A DNA stretch of 64,000 bases from NCBI GenBank assembly GCA_003116975.1, contig BGKB01000068.1:292894-356893 (forward strand), in the 5' to 3' direction. The notes beneath the pieces were generated by a model. That model was not told the origin of the DNA, did not search any database, and saw only the letters and a program-made list of their open reading frames with translations. Source of the stretch: Aurantiochytrium sp. KH105 (lineage: Eukaryota > Sar > Bigyra > Thraustochytrida > Thraustochytriidae). Both the position numbers and the translations under genes were made by a program. Positions 43,083 to 52,524 of this stretch are shown here, piece after piece; the first letter of the stretch is position 1; each line of letters opens with the position of its first letter.

Positions 43083-43581
43083 ACCAATGCAAAACGAAAC
43101 GAAAAGCGAAAATTTCTTTGACGCCAACCGTGACGAATGAAAAAGATTGGTCTATTTTTGGTTCGTGCTCGTCAAATAAAGGTAAAGAGAATCCCCTATC
43201 CGCACAAAGCGCGAAAGTGGGCAGAAAAGAAAGTTATGAGTTTCGCGCTGTAGCTCGGAGACTCTGTTGATAATGCTGTTCTTGTAGACACTCAAACGAT
43301 CAAGCAGCAATGTGGTTCAGATCCAGTTACATGTTCGAGTGGTTCGGGCCCGCCAGCGACGATTCCGCATGTGCGAGCTTCGTTCGGGTTGAGACGTTGC
43401 GCATGTTTTGATAGCATGAAAATATAAATGCACGGATCTTCTTCGCCAAGGCGGCATTGTTGAGATGAACATTGAAGAAAACGAAAAGAAAAGAAAAAAG
43501 AAAGTCAAAGTGTATCACAAAATCAATTACATGCCGGGTAGAACAAACAAACAGGTTTCCCCTTTTTCCTCGTTTTCAGTT
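43083..43581. other. Convergent 3' intergenic gap
   Basis: 499 bases between two stops in tail-to-tail orientation; AT-richer than its surroundings. Nothing coding is seen. Confidence 0.5.
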
Positions 43582-45186
43582 TTAAAAGTCGAGAGGACGC
43601 ACGCTCATGAACTCTGCAAGGATCTCGTCCGAGACCTTGGCCCTGTCGGCCTGGAACTTGAGAACGATATCAGAGAGCACGTCAACAAGGGTCTGCTTGA
43701 CCTCGCCAGTCATCATGCGGCCAGAGCCGTACTCCTCGGCAATGTGCTCCAGCTTCTCGTCATCGTCGAGGAAGAAGCGAAGCCACTGGTACGAGATATC
43801 AACCTCCAGGTTGGCTCCATTCTTGCGATGTTCCTCGAGCGTCTCACCGCCGCCAGAAAAGGCGTACTTCATGACCTTTGTCTTGATGATGTCCGGCGTG
43901 TCCGTGAGGAAGATGGAGCTCGTCTCGGAACTGGCGCTCATCTTGGTCTGGGCACCCTGGAGTGCGGGGAAAAACTTGGAGTGAATAAGTCCGGGCTTGC
44001 GGAAGCCGAGACGAGGGGCGACATCACGCGTGACGCGAAAGTACGGGTCTTGATCGATGGCGCAGGGAATAAGGCACGGGAGGTCCGTCTGGCCGCGCAA
44101 GGGAATGGCAAAGGCACTCGAGAAGGACGGAGCGGCCTGAATGGCCGGAAAAGAGTGTTGCCCAATGCTCATTGACTCCGTCATGCCAAAGGCGCCCTTG
44201 ACCTGGTTGAGCGTCACCTTTTTCTGGATACGGAGGACGGTCTCATAGAGATGGCCCATGTAGTCAATGTTGGAGAAAATGAAGGTTTTCTTTGGGTCAA
44301 AGCCCACCGCAATGATGTCCTTGGCGTTCTCGTAGGCAAGGTAGTTGGCCTCCTCGAGAGTAAGATCCTTCCAGAGGAACTTTTCATCATCGGTAAGCTG
44401 GATGACAAGTGGCACGTCAAAGGCCTCCTGGAGATACTTGGTGAACAGAAACGGAAGAAGGTGGCCAAAATGCAGCGAGCCCGAGGAAGGGCCGCGGCCT
44501 GTATACAAATAGAAGGGCTTGCCGGCCTCGTAGCTGTGCATTAAATTAAAAGAGATGAAGCCATGTCGCGTCAGGTCAGGTCAGGTCAGTCTCAGAGAAA
44601 ACCTTGTATGAGAACGCTCGTCTGGCATGTTGTGCTTTTTTGCTTTTACGCAACTTGGTCGCTCGCTTGGGTCAGATAGGAGCGAAAGACTAATTTCAGA
44701 ATGGTGTCGTCATTGGACTCTCAGCTGAACTATGCTTTTTGTGTAAATCATCACTCCCAGGCGAGAAAGAAGCGCTGCTATGCAAGCGACTGCAAATCAA
44801 CAGTGCGGCGATAACAACAACATCATCAACGACGGTAGATTCCGTTGTTCATAAAAGCCAACGCGCGCAACAAACAGGTCTCAGAGACGAGGAGGTTCTT
44901 GCGAAGGAAAAAAAAAACAAAAAACTTACAGGTCAAGCATCTCGCCCAAGTCTCGGTGCGAGAAGAAGATTTTCTTGCGCAGCCAGTGGTGCACCTTTTT
45001 ACCGGTGACCCTTTCCATGCGGTCGAGGAGGTCGTCATCGATATGGCTCGAGCCGAAGTCCCGCACGAGCTTTTCGTAGTCGACGCCATCATCGCCAGCC
45101 TCCACATCCCACGGGGTGATGTTCTGGCTGCTCTCGCCTTCGGCGGGGGCCGCAGCTGCGGCCACGGCGGCGGCGTCCTCGGCCAT
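43582..45186 (-). CDS. WARS1: Cytosolic tryptophanyl-tRNA synthetase, two exons
   Basis: Exon 1 is 45186-44930 and exon 2 is 44533-43582, with a 396-base intron (GTAAGT ... ACAG, phase 2) between. The spliced protein has 402 residues. Exon 1 gives the eukaryotic N-terminal region ([20 protein letters not shown], then [12 protein letters not shown]). Exon 2 continues with [13 protein letters not shown], the class I HFGH signature, [32 protein letters not shown] and the KMSAS loop. The enzyme charges tRNA-Trp. The splice junction falls inside a highly conserved helix and restores the expected LD-x-YE-x-x-KPF sequence, which supports it strongly. The WHEP domain of animals is absent. Confidence 0.96.
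44534..44929 (-). other. Intron of the tryptophanyl-tRNA synthetase gene
   Basis: 396 bases with GTAAGT donor and ACAG acceptor, the longest intron in the window. It contains four copies of AGGTC in a row near 44570-44588. Confidence 0.93.
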
Positions 45187-45967
45187 CGTTCGTTCGTTCG
45201 GACGCCTGCTCCTCTCTCCCGATCTAGGCTGTTTCTTGTTCTTGGATTCTCGCTCCGCGGCCTTCTTCGAGGTCTCGCCCGCGCTCGGACGTCGCCGCGC
45301 GGACCTGGCCGCTGCCGGCGTGCGCTGCGCTGCGCTGCGCGTGCCGCGCGCCCGGGTCCGCCGCGCGCCCGCCTGCCTGTCTCGCGCGCGGCTCTGGCCA
45401 GCTGTCGAAGTTAGTGGTCTGCCGCGCTCTCCTCGCCGCTGCGCACAGGCTGTCGCATACATTCATAGGCGCCTCGCCTCGGCAGCGGCAGCCTAGCTCG
45501 CTAGCTAGCTACAGCTAGCTACAGCATCAGCTACTCACAGCCGCACGATCTTGCATTCCCCGCGTTCCACTATCAGCAGCAGCAGCCACTGCCAGCTGCA
45601 CTGCGGCAGCGGCAGTGCGGCTGGCACAAAGATTGCCTTTTCTTTTCTGGAGCGGCAAGCAAGGCTGGCCACTGCCACTGGAGCGGATGGCGAGACCTCG
45701 AAGAAGGCCGCGGGGCGAGAATCTAAGAACAAGAAACAGCCTAGATTGGGGGAAGAGGAGCAAGAAGAGAGAAGGCAGGTTCGCAGGGAGGTGCAAGAAA
45801 TTCTGCTTATGCTTAAAGGAAATGAACTGGACGAAGCAAGGGTGCTCTTTCTGTGTCGGAGTCTGTATCTGTGTCTATTGTGCACGCTTGTCGCTGGACA
45901 CGATGTCTTGCCAAAAACGCTATAGCCCCAGGGCCTTCTTGTTTTATAAAAAAAAACACTCTCAAAG
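45187..45967. other. Intergenic region with a 70-bp inverted repeat
   Basis: Lies between the TrpRS start and the stop of the ferredoxin gene. It contains a (CGTT)n run directly upstream of the TrpRS start, an (AGCT)n-like run at 45498-45525, and two inverted copies of a 69-70-base sequence at 45211-45279 and 45689-45758. Open frames here lack good starts. Confidence 0.6.
45211..45758. repeat. Inverted pair of ~70-bp repeats
   Basis: Copy A at 45211-45279 and copy B at 45689-45758 are reverse complements with only a few mismatches (core GCGAGACCTCGAAGAAGGCC). Spacing is about 410 bases. Copy A is in the 5' flank of TrpRS. Confidence 0.9.
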
Positions 45968-46894
45968 TTAGTGTGGCTCTGGGACGTGGCCGTCGACGTA
46001 AAAGTTGCGCGTCGCAGAAGGAAGTTGCACCTTGGTACCCTCCATGTACTCGGCAATGAGAACCTGGCAGCCAAGACGGGAGCTGAAGAGCGGGAAAACC
46101 AATGAGCAAACAATCATCGAACTGTCAGTTAGTTGTCGGGCGTCGTCGTAGATGGGAAAAACATCCGCCTGCCTGGGAAACTTACGTCTCGGTGAGGCCA
46201 AAGGCCTGATCTAACATATCGTCCTCGTCCTCTGTGGGCTCGTTGCCGGCGTCCATGAGGCCCTCGAAGACATCATCCTCCAGGATCACGTGGCAAGTGG
46301 AGCAGCTCGTGCTGCACTCGCATGCGCCCTCCAGAGGGACGTCATTCTTTTGAGCCAGGCGCAAGAGGTTCTGTCCAACCTTGGCCTCCACGGGCACCTC
46401 TTCTCCCGACTTCAAAACAAAGGAAAGATGCACCCTGAGAACGGCGTGTTTTTCATCACAAGCGGACATTCAGCGTGACCATCGGCGGCAGCGACAGCAG
46501 CGTGTTCACCAGCCAACAAGTAGCCCGGTTCGCGTGCGAGCGTGTTAGCGTGGCGTTCTTTTCTTCTCCTCGTCGCCCTAGGTCGTCGACGCCTGTGACA
46601 AGTCGCTCGCTGTCGCAAGGACTTCCGAGCTCCTCCTCTCCCTCGCTCTGGTCGGAGCCTCTGCGAAACTTACGTCTTGGCGTTCGGGTCGACGTGGTCG
46701 TCGCCGTGCCAGCGCACTTGCCTGCCCACCTCTCTCCGCATCGCCGCCGCGCGCGGCTGCACGCCGCCGGCGGCGTCGGCGCCGGCCAGCGCGCGCATGG
46801 CCGCCGTCGTGATCAGGCCCCTGCGCTGCATGCGCTGCATGCGCTGCATGCGCTGCATGCCCAGCCCCGCCGCCGCCGCCCGCCGCGCGAGCAT
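45968..46894 (-). CDS. Mitochondrial adrenodoxin-type [2Fe-2S] ferredoxin, three exons
   Basis: Exons 46894-46674, 46434-46186 and 46082-45968 (221, 249 and 115 nt; 194 residues). Introns of 239 and 103 nt both start GTAAGT, end TTCTCAG or CTTCAG, and are phase 2. Exon 1 encodes an arginine-rich mitochondrial presequence with a repeated MQR motif. Exon 2 has the cluster-binding CECSTSCSTC, followed by HVILEDD and the acidic EPTEDEDDMLDQA interaction helix. Exon 3 supplies the last cysteine in SRLGCQV and ends VPEPH. The spliced join TSRLGCQ matches the family. It would carry electrons in Fe-S cluster assembly or P450/heme A chemistry. Confidence 0.95.
46826..46860 (-). repeat. 9-nt tandem repeat within the ferredoxin presequence
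   Basis: Plus strand reads (CTGCATGCG)n, about four copies; in sense it encodes (MQR)n in the mitochondrial targeting sequence. Confidence 0.9.
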
Positions 46895-48168
46895 GCTCTC
46901 CGCTCCGCTCTGCCGCCGCCCGCGTCGCCTGCGCCGCGGACACTCGCTCGCTGCGCTGCCGCCGAGCCGCGCCTTTCCGCTTCGGCGTTTGCCGCCGCGC
47001 TAGCAGGCGCGCCTCGCAGGCATGCCATTCTTTCCGCCATCGATCATCTCGCCCTGGCCATCTGCCGCAGCTTCGTCTTCGCCGACTTCAGCGCCTTCGC
47101 CGTCTTCAGCGTCTTCGTCGTCCTCGGCGTCTCCGTCGTCCTCGGCGTCGCCAGCGACCGCCTCGCCGCGCATCGCGACGCCACGCATCGTCATCGACGT
47201 CGGGGCGTCTTCACGGCGCCTGCTTCAGACAGACAGTCAGACAGACAGACAGACAGACAGCGACGTGCGCGCTGCTTGCTTACGTAGCAGGAGGGCCAGG
47301 AGGCGAGGATCGTCGTCGTGGGAGCACCGCGATGGACCGCAAAAAACACTGGGCCGGGCCGGCCTGGTGAGCCGAGGTCGACCAGGAACACCGACGAGCG
47401 ACGCAGGCCGGGCTCAGGCCGGACGCAAGCGAACCAGGGAACAAATGAACGAATGTACATCGTGGTGGAGACTTTGCAGTCGAGCGGACCATGGAGCGAG
47501 CTTGCTTCGTGCCAGAAGCTTGTGTAGCCAGCCTATACTGATGATCCCGAGGTCGGCTTGGTTGGGAAGAATTGTCCTTTAGTCCGGACTCTTGGCTTGT
47601 AGTGGCGAGCTGTTGATACGAACGGGGGCCCCAGTAGGCAAGTGTGAGCAAGCAAGTAAGCGGCTTATTGCTCTCCACGATCTCGGCACTAGCTGCTGCT
47701 GACGGTGGCGAGTTATTGCAGTCGTGCTGACAAGGAGTCAGTCCAGCGCGCATCAGGAGGGCGTACAATCGACCACTCACTAGGCCTATGCGCTTAGGCG
47801 TTGCAGTGCAGATCTCGCACTATCATCATCCAACATATCCGTTGAGCTAGCTGCTCCCGGGCGGCGGTCACGAGAAGAAGCGCTTTTAAGAAAAAAGTGA
47901 CCGCTAGAGCTCTCGACTTAGATAAAAAGCGCGCACGCGACCGCGCTGCGCTCCTCTGCCCTGAGCTCACGGCCGCCGGCTCGTCTTCGCGGAGAATAAA
48001 TTCTTTTGCGCGAGGAGGGGGGCTGGGGCCGTTGCGCGGGTTTGCTTTTCCGCGTATTCTCGCGCCGACAGCGCCGCGTCGTGTCGCGTCGCGTCGCGTC
48101 GCACTGCAAGGTGCAGAGCGCAAAGCAGGGCAAAAGGAAAAGGCCAGACGAACCAAAAGACCATCAAC
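46895..48168. promoter_or_regulatory. Divergent intergenic region between ferredoxin and myosin genes
   Basis: 1274 bases. Contains alternating CGTC/CTCG-rich sequence at 47070-47200, an (AGAC)n tract at 47228-47260 and a (GTCGC)n run at 48080-48102 shortly before the myosin ATG. A 64-residue acidic open frame at 47000-47194 on the minus strand is not convincing as a gene. Confidence 0.45.
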
Positions 48169-51100
48169 ATGACTGACAGCGCCAGCAAAGGCGCGCAGCA
48201 CATTCTCGTGGGGTCCAAGGTTTGGGTCAATCTCACGGACGAAAGGCGGCTTTTCGAGTTCGCCGAGGTCACGCACATCAGCGATGCATGCGAGTACTCC
48301 GTGACCACGCTCCGTGGCCAGCAACTCAAGGTGGCGGCAGAAATGCTAACACCGACACATGCACAAGTCGTCGATCCTGTCGAGGACCTGTTGCACCTGA
48401 GCGATTTCAGCGAAGAGTCGCTGTTGCACAGTCTGCGCGAGCGCTACGAGCAGGACAAGTTCTACTCCATGGTCGGTCCCATTCTCGTGTCCATTAATCC
48501 GTACAAATGGTGCGATATCTACTCGCAAAGTGACATGGCTTCTTACCGAGGCAAGCGCAAGGCGCAAGTCAAACCACACGTATTTTTGACGGCAGAAAAT
48601 GCATATCGAGCTGCCGTGGAGGGAAGCGGCGATGGCAGCGCCACCGCCAAGCCCGGCGCAAGCCAAGCCATCATCATTAGCGGAGAAAGTGGCGCTGGCA
48701 AGACGGAGGCCACCAAGATCATTATGAAATACCTGTCGAGCGCAGGGCGCCAATTTTGTGAAACAAAGAGCACCGATGGCAAGGCGGCACCTCCAGGGCT
48801 TGAACAGCGCGTGCTCGATTCGAATCCTCTGCTCGAAGCTTTTGGCAATGCCAAAACGGTGCGCAACGACAACTCATCGCGATTCGGAAAGTTTATAGAG
48901 ATCGAAATCGACGAGTCGGGCCTCATCAAAGGTGCCAAGGTGCTCAACTATCTGCTCGAGAAAAGCCGCATCATTGGTCAGGGTGAGGGTGAGCGCAACT
49001 ACCACATTTTTTATCAGCTGCTTCGGGGCGGGTCTGCTGAGCTCCTAGAAGAAATTGGACTCTCCGACCTTCCCGAGCATGAAATTGTCTACATTGCCGA
49101 GGGCGTGGGCTTGACCTTGCAGGAGACCAACGATGCCACCAAATTTGCCCGCACGGTGCACTGCATGGAGACTGTTGGCGTTTCGGAGGTGGAGCGAAAT
49201 GCCGTCTTCCAGACCCTGGCGGCCGTCCTTCTCCTTGGACAGATCGCCATCCACGACTCGCGTCTCGAGCAGCAGGAAGGTTCTCGGTGCGAGCCCGACG
49301 AGCTCGCCGCCGCTGCCAAAGCGCTTGGTCTCGAGGAAACAGAGCTGGAAATGGCCCTTTGCACCAATGTCGTCACCGTTGGCGGCGAGACGATCCACAC
49401 GCCCGTCAAAGCGACCACTGCGCGAGGCAAGCGCGACGCTCTGGCAAAGGCGCTCTACGCGCTATTATTTCGCTGGCTCATTCAGCGCATCAACACGAGC
49501 CTTGCGGGGCATGCCATGAACGCGGTGGGAAGTCGACAGCAGGCTGTTTTGCGCCGCTCCGCCTCGCTCGACTCGACAGCAACCATCGACTCGCTGTGTT
49601 CCCCAGGAACGGGCCGTTCGATTGGAATTCTCGACATTTACGGCTTTGAGGTCTTTGAAACGAATTCTTTCGAGCAATTCGCAATCAACTTTGCCAATGA
49701 ACGCCTGCAGCGCCACTTCAACAAACACATCTTTGAGGTCGAACAGGAAGAGTATGCCTGCGAGGGTATTGACTGGTCTCGCATTGAGTTCAATGACAAC
49801 AAGGCTTGTTTGGACCTCATCGAGACCTCGAACGTGTCTCTGCTCAGTCTGCTCGACGAGGAATGTCTTATGCCGCGTGGTTCCGACCAAAGCTTGCTGC
49901 GCAAACTGCACACGAATCACAAGGGCATCCATCCTCATTATGTCTTTCCTCGCTTTGGCAATGATGCTTGCTTTGGCGTTGCCCACTACGCTGGCGCGGT
50001 GCAATACACTGTCGACGGCTTTCTGCAAAAAAACAATGACTCCCTTTCGGAAAGTCTTGCCGCGGTGATGAGAGGTTCCTCCGAGATGTGGTTCCAAAAC
50101 CTTTTTGGAGGCGCCCGCGACGCCAAGTCCGGCAAGCAGCGCGCCCGCAAGCGCGCCGCGTCGCTGCGCCCGCCGACCGTATCGGAGCAGTTCCGAAAGC
50201 AGCTCAATACGCTCATGTCGCGTCTCGAGGCTTGCGAGCCGCACTTTATTCGCTGCATCAAGCCAAACGAGGTCAAGCGCCCGGGATTCTTCCACTCCAA
50301 AAAGTGCCTTGATCAGCTCCGCCATGCAGGCATGCTCGAGACGATCCGCATTCGGGACCAGGGCTATGCACTGCGGGAACCCCACGAGGCGTTCTATCGC
50401 AGGTTTCGCGTGCTCGCGCCGACGGCTCGCGACTGCAGTGAGCTCGTGCGCTGCGTCTCGCGTATCTTTGGGCTCAACGACAACGCGCAATGGCAGCTTG
50501 GTCACACCAAGGTCTTTTTGCGGCGCGAGCTTGCCGAAAAGCTCGACCGCACCGTTGCCTCGAGGCTGACAGCCGCCTCGCGCATCATTTCGCGCACCTT
50601 TCGACGCTCCATGCTTGCCAAGCGCGAGCGCGCCGCGTTGCGCATTCAGGCCTTTTCCGTTCGCGTACGCTTTGTAGGATTTGTGCGCAAAATTGTTCGC
50701 GTGCAGAGTTTCATCCGTGGGATGCGAACGCGAGCTGCTTTTCGTGAAGAGCTCGCGCGCGCTTTAAAGCGAGGTCAGCAAAAGGTGGACGCCGCCCACT
50801 CGCTATGGAGCACGCCTGACAGCTCTCCGCAGACTCCGGACAGCGAGCTTGCCTCGGAGACGGACGTTCGCGCCGAGAAGGCCGCCGCCGAGTCACCCGC
50901 AGATGGGCCCTCGCCGCGACTTTTCCACGGCGCCGTGCGGCCAAATGCGGTAGATATTGCCACATCCCCCGCACGTCCTCGCTCGCAATCGCGGGCGTCG
51001 AAAACCTCACGAACACCGCGATCGCCGCGATCTCCACGTGCATCTGTCGTAAGCTTGATGGCATCCCCGGATCAAGAGATCGCCATCCTCAGGTGGGAGC

Positions 51101-52005
51101 AGCGCGAGAAGACGGTCGTGTCGCGGCTGAGCGATCTCAATTCCTTCGTGCTGGCACTCTTTGGCCAGGGTAGCGGAACAGGGACCTCCGCGGTCACTTC
51201 ACCGCGAACGGAAGGTCGTCGCGTCTCTCCTCGGACCATGGAGGATGCAGTGGATGTGGTGTTCAAGTCGGTCCAGGAGCATATTCGTGGCGATGGCGAC
51301 AGGAAAAGGGAGGAGCACGAACTCTTGCGCCGCGCCGAGACCGCAGAGCGTAGTGTCGAACATCTTCAGGCCGAGCTCGAAAAGATTCGCAACAGCGCCC
51401 AACTCGCCGATAAGCGCGCAGAAGAAGCGCTCAAGCAGTGCGGGTTCGCTGACGCTTCTCTCGAGCAAGAGCGCGTAAAAATCGAGACCTTGAAACGTGA
51501 AAACGAAGACCAAGCTCTTGAACTCGATGCATTGCGCGACCAGGTGCGAAGACTGCAAAAGAGTGCAGAGAGACGAGAGCACGAAGAGTCCAAGACGCTT
51601 GACATGTACGATGATGATCGAAAGGAGCCGCACAAGGATGCGGGAGAGATGACGTCAACAGTGACGGCGGCCATGATGAAGGAGCTTCCCGCGTCGATTA
51701 CCTCGCTCATGAAGGAGAACATTGCGCTCATGGACGAGATCGTCGAGACGCGCGCCCGTCACAACACAGTCCTGCGCAAGCTTGCTCAGGCGGATTCCCG
51801 TGCAGAGCATGCTGAACAAGCGAACGAGACGCTGTGTACCCTCTTGTCGTGGCGCGACGAGCAAATCGAGGCTCTGGTCAAGAAAGATGCGAGTGCTTTG
51901 CCTTCCGTTCCTGACAAGGCGCTTTTGAAGGCCATCAACGACCTGAACCCGTACTTGCGGGAAATTGCGCAAAAGTATGAAAGCAAGCTTCCGGAAACGC
52001 TCTAG
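48169..52005 (+). CDS. Myosin heavy chain with IQ and coiled-coil tail
   Basis: 1278 residues, intronless. An N-terminal SH3-like barrel (about 11-60: SKVWVNLTDERRLFEFAEV) precedes the motor. Motor signatures: P-loop GESGAGKTEA from residue 172, switch I NDNSSRFGKF near 232, switch II DIYGFEVFE near 488, and RCIKPNE in the actin-binding half. Two or three IQ-like segments lie around 800-860. Then come a basic, serine/proline-rich linker (SPRSPR) and a coiled coil (about 1040-1150 and again to 1240). The TEDS position, 16 residues before DALAK, is glutamate, as in most non-class-I myosins. The tail has no FYVE, MyTH4 or other recognised domain, so the class is undetermined. Confidence 0.93.
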   Translation: MTDSASKGAQHILVGSKVWVNLTDERRLFEFAEVTHISDACEYSVTTLRGQQLKVAAEMLTPTHAQVVDPVEDLLHLSDFSEESLLHSLRERYEQDKFYSMVGPILVSINPYKWCDIYSQSDMASYRGKRKAQVKPHVFLTAENAYRAAVEGSGDGSATAKPGASQAIIISGESGAGKTEATKIIMKYLSSAGRQFCETKSTDGKAAPPGLEQRVLDSNPLLEAFGNAKTVRNDNSSRFGKFIEIEIDESGLIKGAKVLNYLLEKSRIIGQGEGERNYHIFYQLLRGGSAELLEEIGLSDLPEHEIVYIAEGVGLTLQETNDATKFARTVHCMETVGVSEVERNAVFQTLAAVLLLGQIAIHDSRLEQQEGSRCEPDELAAAAKALGLEETELEMALCTNVVTVGGETIHTPVKATTARGKRDALAKALYALLFRWLIQRINTSLAGHAMNAVGSRQQAVLRRSASLDSTATIDSLCSPGTGRSIGILDIYGFEVFETNSFEQFAINFANERLQRHFNKHIFEVEQEEYACEGIDWSRIEFNDNKACLDLIETSNVSLLSLLDEECLMPRGSDQSLLRKLHTNHKGIHPHYVFPRFGNDACFGVAHYAGAVQYTVDGFLQKNNDSLSESLAAVMRGSSEMWFQNLFGGARDAKSGKQRARKRAASLRPPTVSEQFRKQLNTLMSRLEACEPHFIRCIKPNEVKRPGFFHSKKCLDQLRHAGMLETIRIRDQGYALREPHEAFYRRFRVLAPTARDCSELVRCVSRIFGLNDNAQWQLGHTKVFLRRELAEKLDRTVASRLTAASRIISRTFRRSMLAKRERAALRIQAFSVRVRFVGFVRKIVRVQSFIRGMRTRAAFREELARALKRGQQKVDAAHSLWSTPDSSPQTPDSELASETDVRAEKAAAESPADGPSPRLFHGAVRPNAVDIATSPARPRSQSRASKTSRTPRSPRSPRASVVSLMASPDQEIAILRWEQREKTVVSRLSDLNSFVLALFGQGSGTGTSAVTSPRTEGRRVSPRTMEDAVDVVFKSVQEHIRGDGDRKREEHELLRRAETAERSVEHLQAELEKIRNSAQLADKRAEEALKQCGFADASLEQERVKIETLKRENEDQALELDALRDQVRRLQKSAERREHEESKTLDMYDDDRKEPHKDAGEMTSTVTAAMMKELPASITSLMKENIALMDEIVETRARHNTVLRKLAQADSRAEHAEQANETLCTLLSWRDEQIEALVKKDASALPSVPDKALLKAINDLNPYLREIAQKYESKLPETL

Positions 52006-52524
52006 GCCTAGGCGGTCGCCACAGCATACTCGTCAATTGTTGGTCATCTACTTACTGCCTAGCTATACCTCGCAGGATGCGATTATGTTCTCCTGTCCTT
52101 TTCTCAATTTTTTTTTGTTGAAGTCTTCTTTCGCCCTTTGTTACTATCGATTTTGCGAAGGTCTCGGCCAATGCTGCGATAGCGAGATTCACAGTTAGGC
52201 CTTGTCTCGGATGACATTTGAAGAGACAACATCGCGGACCAACGGAGGAAGACACCCATTTCAGAAAAAACAGAAAAAGAAGAAGTGAGCAACGAAAACA
52301 GAAGATAACCTTTTGGGGAATTTAGAGTTTTGCAGACAGTGCAGACAAATTTTAACCCTTTTCTCCTCCTCCGCCATTTCGTCCGTTCTACTACTCGGCA
52401 ACAAAGGCCCACAAAACACACAGAAATGGGCAAGTCCGAGAGGAGACCAAACGAGATGACAGAAGACGAGAAAAAGGTAAATGAGCACATTTGTAAGCGC
52501 GTGCATACACGCACACAACGTTGT
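52006..52524. other. Convergent gap between two myosin genes
   Basis: 519 bases, AT-richer, holding both 3' ends. No coding content supported. Confidence 0.55.

Noticed and set aside
45551-45925. 124-residue plus-strand frame with a charged helix (EEEQEERRQVRREVQEIL)
   Set aside because: Has no ATG before the helix and the first part is the inverted repeat; kept as non-coding.
47000-47194. 64-residue acidic ORF on the minus strand
   Set aside because: Encoded by a CGTC/CTCG repeat-like sequence without support of family or context.
49465-50505. 346-residue open frame opposite the IQ myosin
   Set aside because: Antisense shadow within the conserved motor domain.
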